The position numbers and the translations under genes are program-made. This document shows, piece by piece, positions 7,345 to 11,365 of a stretch of DNA of 11,365 bases. The DNA is from Fimbriimonadaceae bacterium. Lineage in GTDB: Bacteria > Armatimonadota > Fimbriimonadia > Fimbriimonadales > Fimbriimonadaceae. Under the pieces are notes generated by a model. That model was not told the DNA's origin. It saw nothing but the letters and a program-made list of their open reading frames with translations, and made no database searches. The stretch's first letter is position 1. Each line of letters begins with the position of its first letter. The DNA is taken from assembly GCA_947447315.1 (NCBI GenBank), contig CANFJD010000063.1, positions 1-11,365 of the forward strand, given 5' to 3'.

Positions 7345-8169
7345 ATGGAATTCATCTACGCGTCAGAGAGGTCGGTCACTGAACTCGCCGACCTCCTCGG
7401 CGCTTCGTTCGAAGGCTATATCGTGAACATCCCGTTCTCAGTCCCCCTCTTGCTCAGCCTCATGCGCACCGAGGGTATCGACCTTGCCGCCAGCCGTATC
7501 ATCCGAGACAACGGCACAGACGCTGGCATTGCCATTATCTGCCGTCGTGGGGTCGAATCTCGCGTGGCCGCGTTCGGTATCGTCACCGCCGCCCGTGGCC
7601 TCGGTCTCGGAAAAGCCCTGGTCGACCAAATCCTCCTCGACGCCAAATCTCGAGAAGAGAACCGAATCGTCCTCGAATGCATCGAGCAAAATCCCTCCGC
7701 CATGCGCTTGTACGAAGGGAAGGGCTTTGTCCGCCAACGGCGCCTCGTCGGCTTTTCCGCATCCTCCGTCCCCGAGCTTCCTGATTCAGACCTCAAACCG
7801 GTACCCATCGCGGAAGCGGCCTATGCCATCGCTCGCGCCAACCTTCCCGATCTCCCCTGGCAAATCTCTCCCGCCAGCCTCCTCCAGGCCTCCCTCCCAA
7901 ATGTCGCTTACCAACTCGGCCCCAGTCACGCCATCTTGGTCCCCACTCCCGGCGGCATTCAACTGCGCGCCATCGTCACCGACCCATCTGCCCAAAGGCA
8001 AGGCCATGGTCGCCGGCTCATTCAAGCGATCGCGGCTCGCTACCCAAACCAGGCCTGGAACATCTCGCCGCTGTGGCCGGAAGAAAACGTAACCACCTTC
8101 TTAGCCCCGCTCGGATTCACGCCCGCCGCCATCTCGCAATGGATCCTGGAACTACCCCTTTCAAGCTGA
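7345..8169 (+). CDS. Tandem GNAT-domain acetyltransferase
   Basis: This is a 274-residue protein with two GNAT units. The N-terminal unit has motif A at RGLGLGKALVDQIL (84-97), followed by IEQNPSAMRLYEGKGFVRQR with the Asn116, Tyr123 and GF pattern of a complete acetyl-CoA site. The C-terminal unit is shorter: LRAIVTDPSAQRQGHGRRLI (208-225; Q-G-H-G-R) and NVTTFLAPLGFTPAAISQWI. It has a recognisable pyrophosphate loop, but its first strands are reduced. Tandem GNATs often keep one catalytic and one structural half; here the first looks more complete. The ATG at 7345 lies 5 bases after the end of the glycoside hydrolase reading frame, so the two were probably cotranscribed. There is no signal peptide, so it is cytoplasmic. 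The substrate is unknown. Confidence 0.85.
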   Translation: MEFIYASERSVTELADLLGASFEGYIVNIPFSVPLLLSLMRTEGIDLAASRIIRDNGTDAGIAIICRRGVESRVAAFGIVTAARGLGLGKALVDQILLDAKSREENRIVLECIEQNPSAMRLYEGKGFVRQRRLVGFSASSVPELPDSDLKPVPIAEAAYAIARANLPDLPWQISPASLLQASLPNVAYQLGPSHAILVPTPGGIQLRAIVTDPSAQRQGHGRRLIQAIAARYPNQAWNISPLWPEENVTTFLAPLGFTPAAISQWILELPLSS

Positions 8170-8242
8170 AGGGGGATGACGACCGTCCCCGACTTTCGTC
8201 CCACGGTTGCAACCCACCGAAACCTTCCGCGTGAATACCCCC

Positions 8243-9034
8243 ATGCTCGCTGTACTCGCATTTGCTCCACTCGCCCAAGTGATGATCTTGGGAACCTATC
8301 ACTTTGCCGATGCCGGCCGCGATGTCGTCAAGACCAATATCCGCAGTCCGCTCTCTTCCACAAGGCAAAATGAGATCGACGATCTCACGAAACGCCTCGC
8401 ATCTTTCCGACCCACCAAAATCGCCATCGAAGTCACCGCCGACCAAGCCGCATCGATCAACGAGCGTTTAGCCGCTTATACGGGCGGAACGTATCAGCTG
8501 TCGCCCAACGAGATCGAACAGGTTGGGTTCCGGATGGCCAACTCTTGCGGATTGCCGCAACTCACCGCGATCGATACCCATCTGGATCTCGATTTTGATC
8601 GGCTGTTCCAATTCCTCGGCCAGCATGATCCGGCTCGCGCCACGGAGCTCTCGGGCCCGATGCAGAGTCTCGGCAAGAAATTCCAGGAGTGGGATGCCAG
8701 ATTCTCGGTGGGACAAATGTTGGCAATCCATAACTCCCCACCGTATATCAAGGAATCCCAACGGTTTTATGCAAGCCTGTGTTCAGCCGCGAACGCCACC
8801 GAATATCCCGGTGCCGACATCCTCGGTGATTGGTACAAGCGAAATGCCCGCATCTATGGAAATTTGCGCAAAGCCATCCAGCCAGGCGACCGAGTCCTGG
8901 TTATTTATGGTTCGGGACACTTGAAAATTCTGCAAGAACTGGTACAGGATTCCGGCGATCTAGAGCTAGTCCAGGCGAGCAAGTACCTTCCGCGCTGCCC
9001 CGTGTTGCGCGATGAACTTCGATTTGGCCGCTAA
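8243..9034 (+). CDS. DUF5694-family (TraB/EreA-like) protein
   Basis: The protein is 263 residues from the ATG at 8243. In-frame GTG 8231 and TTG 8207 are alternatives, and none has a clear ribosome binding site. From the ATG, the N-terminus MLAVLAFAPLAQ is hydrophobic and could be a short or weak signal sequence. The family signature is VMILGTYHFADAGRDVVKTN near residues 13-32, then RPTKIAIEV, and near the end VLVIYGSGHLKILQELVQ followed by SKYLPRCP. The LGTxH and GxGHL motifs recall the TraB/PrgY/GumN and erythromycin-esterase-like superfamily, where His and Glu residues bind metal. I assign DUF5694 from memory of this pattern. The biochemical role is unknown. It follows the tandem GNAT by 73 bases and precedes the rhamnosidase by 77 bases. 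Confidence 0.7.
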   Translation: MLAVLAFAPLAQVMILGTYHFADAGRDVVKTNIRSPLSSTRQNEIDDLTKRLASFRPTKIAIEVTADQAASINERLAAYTGGTYQLSPNEIEQVGFRMANSCGLPQLTAIDTHLDLDFDRLFQFLGQHDPARATELSGPMQSLGKKFQEWDARFSVGQMLAIHNSPPYIKESQRFYASLCSAANATEYPGADILGDWYKRNARIYGNLRKAIQPGDRVLVIYGSGHLKILQELVQDSGDLELVQASKYLPRCPVLRDELRFGR

Positions 9035-9111
9035 CCTCCAATTCCCGCCGTCGCTGCTACTGGAATCCAACTAGATGGATCACTGAGCCCGGACGGTAAC
9101 GTATTCGCAGG

Positions 9112-11365
9112 ATGCTGACTCCCGTTGCCCCGCCGTTGTATGCGCTCACCTGCGAGCGCAGGATTGCTCCGCTCGGTATCGATGTCCCCGCACCTCGATT
9201 AGCCTGGAAACTCCCGGCGGGCCGGCAGACTGCCTACGAGATTCGCGTCGGCTCCTCCCCTCGGTCCTCCAATCTCTGGTCCACGGGGCGCGTCGTTTCC
9301 GATGAAAGTGTCGGCATCCCTTACGCTGGTGCCCCACTGGCTTCGAATCAGGAAGCGTTTTGGCAAGTCAGAGTGTGGGACCAGACGGGGAAGCCCTCGG
9401 CTTGGAGCCCCGTCAGCCGGTGGACCGCCGGCATCATGGGTAAAAACGACTGGCAAGCCCACTGGATCACCGGTCCCGCCTTCGCCAATCCAACCGATTC
9501 CGTCCTCCTCCGCCGGGAGTTCCCGGTCCACCGAGGTTTGCGGCGCGCTACGGTCCACGTCACCGGCATCGGACAGTATGAATTGTCCTTAAACGGGCGA
9601 AAAGTCGGCCACAGCCTGCTCACTCCCGGGTGGACCCAACTCACAAAAACCGTCCTTTACGAAACCTTTGATGTCACCAAAATGCTCAAACCCGGCCCCA
9701 ATGCCGCCGGCGTCGTGCTCGGAAACGGCATGGAAAATGTCCACGGCCCCCGATACACCAAGTTCCAAGCGCAATTTGGCCCCCAACAAGCCATCGCACA
9801 AATGCACCTCGTGTACGAAGACGGAACCCAGGAAGTGCTGGGTACCGATAATCAATGGTCAGCCGCTCCCGGCCCCATCACTTACTCGAGCGTCTACGGG
9901 GGTGAAGATTTCGACTTCCGGCTCGTACCCGCCGGGTGGGATAGGCCTAATTTCATCACCAAATGGCCTTCCGCGTTAGAGACAAGCGGTCCCGGCGGCG
10001 AACTCCGTGGCACCGCATTCTCCGCTCCCGCAATTCAAGCCTTCGACATCCTGAATGCCAAAAAGGTGTACTCCATCCGACCGGGGGTAGAGACCATTGA
10101 CTTGGGGCAGAACTCCTCGCTGATGATCCGTCTCCGGGCGGCCGGCCCTCCCGGATCCACGATCCGCGTCATCCCCGCCGAGATTCTCAAGTCAGATCAC
10201 ACGGTGGACCGAACATCCAGTGGTGGCGGCGATGCCTGGTGGCAAATCACGTTGAACGGCAAACCCGAAACCTATTTCCCCAAATTCTTTTATCACGGCT
10301 GCCGCTATCTGCAAGTCGAGTGTTCGGGTGGAGCCAAGGTGGAAACACTGGAAGGAGCCGTCGTCCACACTTCCGCACCGCCCATCGGCGAATTTTCGTG
10401 CTCCAGCGATCTCTTCAACCGCATTCACTCCCTCATCACGTGGGCCCAGCGAAGCAACTCGGTGAGCGTCCTAACCGACTGTCCCCACCGGGAACGACTC
10501 GGCTGGCTAGAGCAGTACCACCTCAATGGCCCCTCGCTCCGGTACGAGCGTGACTTAACCAATCTTTTCGCCAAGACCATGCAAGACATGGCTGATGCGC
10601 AACTACCCAACGGACTGGTGCCCGATATCGCTCCCGAATACACCGTGTTCGACGGACCCTTTCGCGATTCCCCCGAGTGGGGAAGTGCAGTAGTTCTCGT
10701 TCCGTGGCAGCAGTACCTCTTCAACCGAGACCGCGATCTCCTGCGTCGGTACTACGACACCATGCGCGCCTACGTCGTTTATCTCCGATCTACCGCGAAG
10801 GATGGAATCGTCTCTCATGGCCTGGGAGATTGGTACGACATTGGCCCCGGCGAGCCTGGCTTTGCCAAGAACACTCCCAACGCCCTCACCGCCACCGCCT
10901 TCTACTACCAAGATGCCAAGATCTTGTCCCAGACCGGCAAGTTACTTGGCAAGCTCGAGGACGCCGATCTGTTCGCTCGCGAAAGTGACCAGATCAAGAC
11001 CGCATTCAATCGCCGATTTTATCTCCCCGAGAAGGGCTACTACGCCACCGGTTCCCAAACTTCCTCCGCCATCCCCCTGGCCATGGACTTGGTCGAATCC
11101 GAGAATCGGCCCCGGGTTCTCGCGCAACTCATTAAAGACATCCAAGATCGAGGCAACGGCATCACCGCCGGCGACGTCGGCTATCGCTACGTCCTCCGCG
11201 CCCTCGCCGATGCCAGCCGCTCCGACCTGGTTTTCGATATGAATAATCAGTCCGAAAAGCCCGGATACGGTTACCAACTCAAAATGGGTGCCACCAGCCT
11301 CACCGAAGCCTGGGACACCCACGCCTCCTCATCCCAAAACCACTTCATGCTCGGTCAAATCAACG
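9112..11365 (+). CDS. Alpha-L-rhamnosidase, GH78 family, cut by the window end
   Basis: The frame is open from the ATG at 9112 to the last base (751 complete codons) with no stop. It starts as GH78 enzymes do (PLGIDVPAPRLAWKL, then TAYEIRVGSSP: a fibronectin-III-like domain). The N-terminal lectin-like beta domain follows (GIGQYELSLNGRKVGHSLLT, about 152-171, and VVLGNGMENVHGPRY), then the domain before the barrel (TIDLGQNSSLMIRLRAAGPPG). The (alpha/alpha)6 barrel begins near 430. The catalytic loop is VLTDCPHRERLGWLEQYH (453-470), with Asp456 and Glu461 as acid candidates. GATSLTEAWD (726-735) carries Glu732, the likely general base. The enzyme releases alpha-linked L-rhamnose from polysaccharides or glycosides. 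No signal peptide is visible from this start, so it may act in the cytoplasm or the start may be wrong. Only the C-terminal barrel end and beta domain are missing. Confidence 0.95.
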   Translation, partial: MLTPVAPPLYALTCERRIAPLGIDVPAPRLAWKLPAGRQTAYEIRVGSSPRSSNLWSTGRVVSDESVGIPYAGAPLASNQEAFWQVRVWDQTGKPSAWSPVSRWTAGIMGKNDWQAHWITGPAFANPTDSVLLRREFPVHRGLRRATVHVTGIGQYELSLNGRKVGHSLLTPGWTQLTKTVLYETFDVTKMLKPGPNAAGVVLGNGMENVHGPRYTKFQAQFGPQQAIAQMHLVYEDGTQEVLGTDNQWSAAPGPITYSSVYGGEDFDFRLVPAGWDRPNFITKWPSALETSGPGGELRGTAFSAPAIQAFDILNAKKVYSIRPGVETIDLGQNSSLMIRLRAAGPPGSTIRVIPAEILKSDHTVDRTSSGGGDAWWQITLNGKPETYFPKFFYHGCRYLQVECSGGAKVETLEGAVVHTSAPPIGEFSCSSDLFNRIHSLITWAQRSNSVSVLTDCPHRERLGWLEQYHLNGPSLRYERDLTNLFAKTMQDMADAQLPNGLVPDIAPEYTVFDGPFRDSPEWGSAVVLVPWQQYLFNRDRDLLRRYYDTMRAYVVYLRSTAKDGIVSHGLGDWYDIGPGEPGFAKNTPNALTATAFYYQDAKILSQTGKLLGKLEDADLFARESDQIKTAFNRRFYLPEKGYYATGSQTSSAIPLAMDLVESENRPRVLAQLIKDIQDRGNGITAGDVGYRYVLRALADASRSDLVFDMNNQSEKPGYGYQLKMGATSLTEAWDTHASSSQNHFMLGQIN

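Noticed and set aside
1..11365. CRISPR array, tRNA, rRNA, phage or defence island
   Set aside because: No regularly spaced repeats, tRNA-like cloverleaf, rRNA-like sequence, or phage or defence gene families were seen in the window.

Overview
The window comes from a bacterial chromosome of moderately high GC. It is gene-dense, and every intact gene lies on the + strand. No rRNA, tRNA, CRISPR array, integrase or intact insertion sequence is visible. The content (LolCDE/MacB-type export genes, an ECF-like sigma factor with a long C-terminal extension, a secreted glycoside hydrolase, a GH78 alpha-L-rhamnosidase) suggests a free-living, polysaccharide-using bacterium of a group such as Armatimonadota or Planctomycetota/Verrucomicrobiota. 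That placement is an inference from gene types only.

Region 1 (1-2333) is a compact export operon: the end of a membrane-fusion (HlyD/MacA-like) protein, an FtsX/LolC-E-like permease and a LolD/MacB-like ATPase, separated by 4 and 6 bases. Region 2 (2334-3520) has no convincing intact gene. On the - strand, abutting the ATPase gene tail to tail, is the C-terminal part of a YdeI/OmdA-family protein that has lost its front. Beyond it is about 800 bases of unassigned sequence that looks like decayed coding DNA.

Region 3 (3521-5650) holds a GNAT acetyltransferase and a 491-residue sigma factor. The sigma factor's C-terminal 300 residues look like an aminoglycoside-phosphotransferase (APH)-type kinase fold that has lost key catalytic residues. 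A strong hairpin follows it. Region 4 (5721-11365) holds a lipoprotein glycoside hydrolase broken by an in-frame TAA and a later frameshift, a tandem-GNAT protein, a DUF5694/TraB-like protein, and a GH78 alpha-L-rhamnosidase that runs off the window end.

The most interesting items are the sigma factor/degenerate-kinase fusion, which may be a one-protein sensor-regulator, and the doubly lesioned glycoside hydrolase, whose stop falls between its two predicted catalytic glutamates. I found no clear multi-gene undescribed system. The region 4 genes are closely spaced but functionally mixed.
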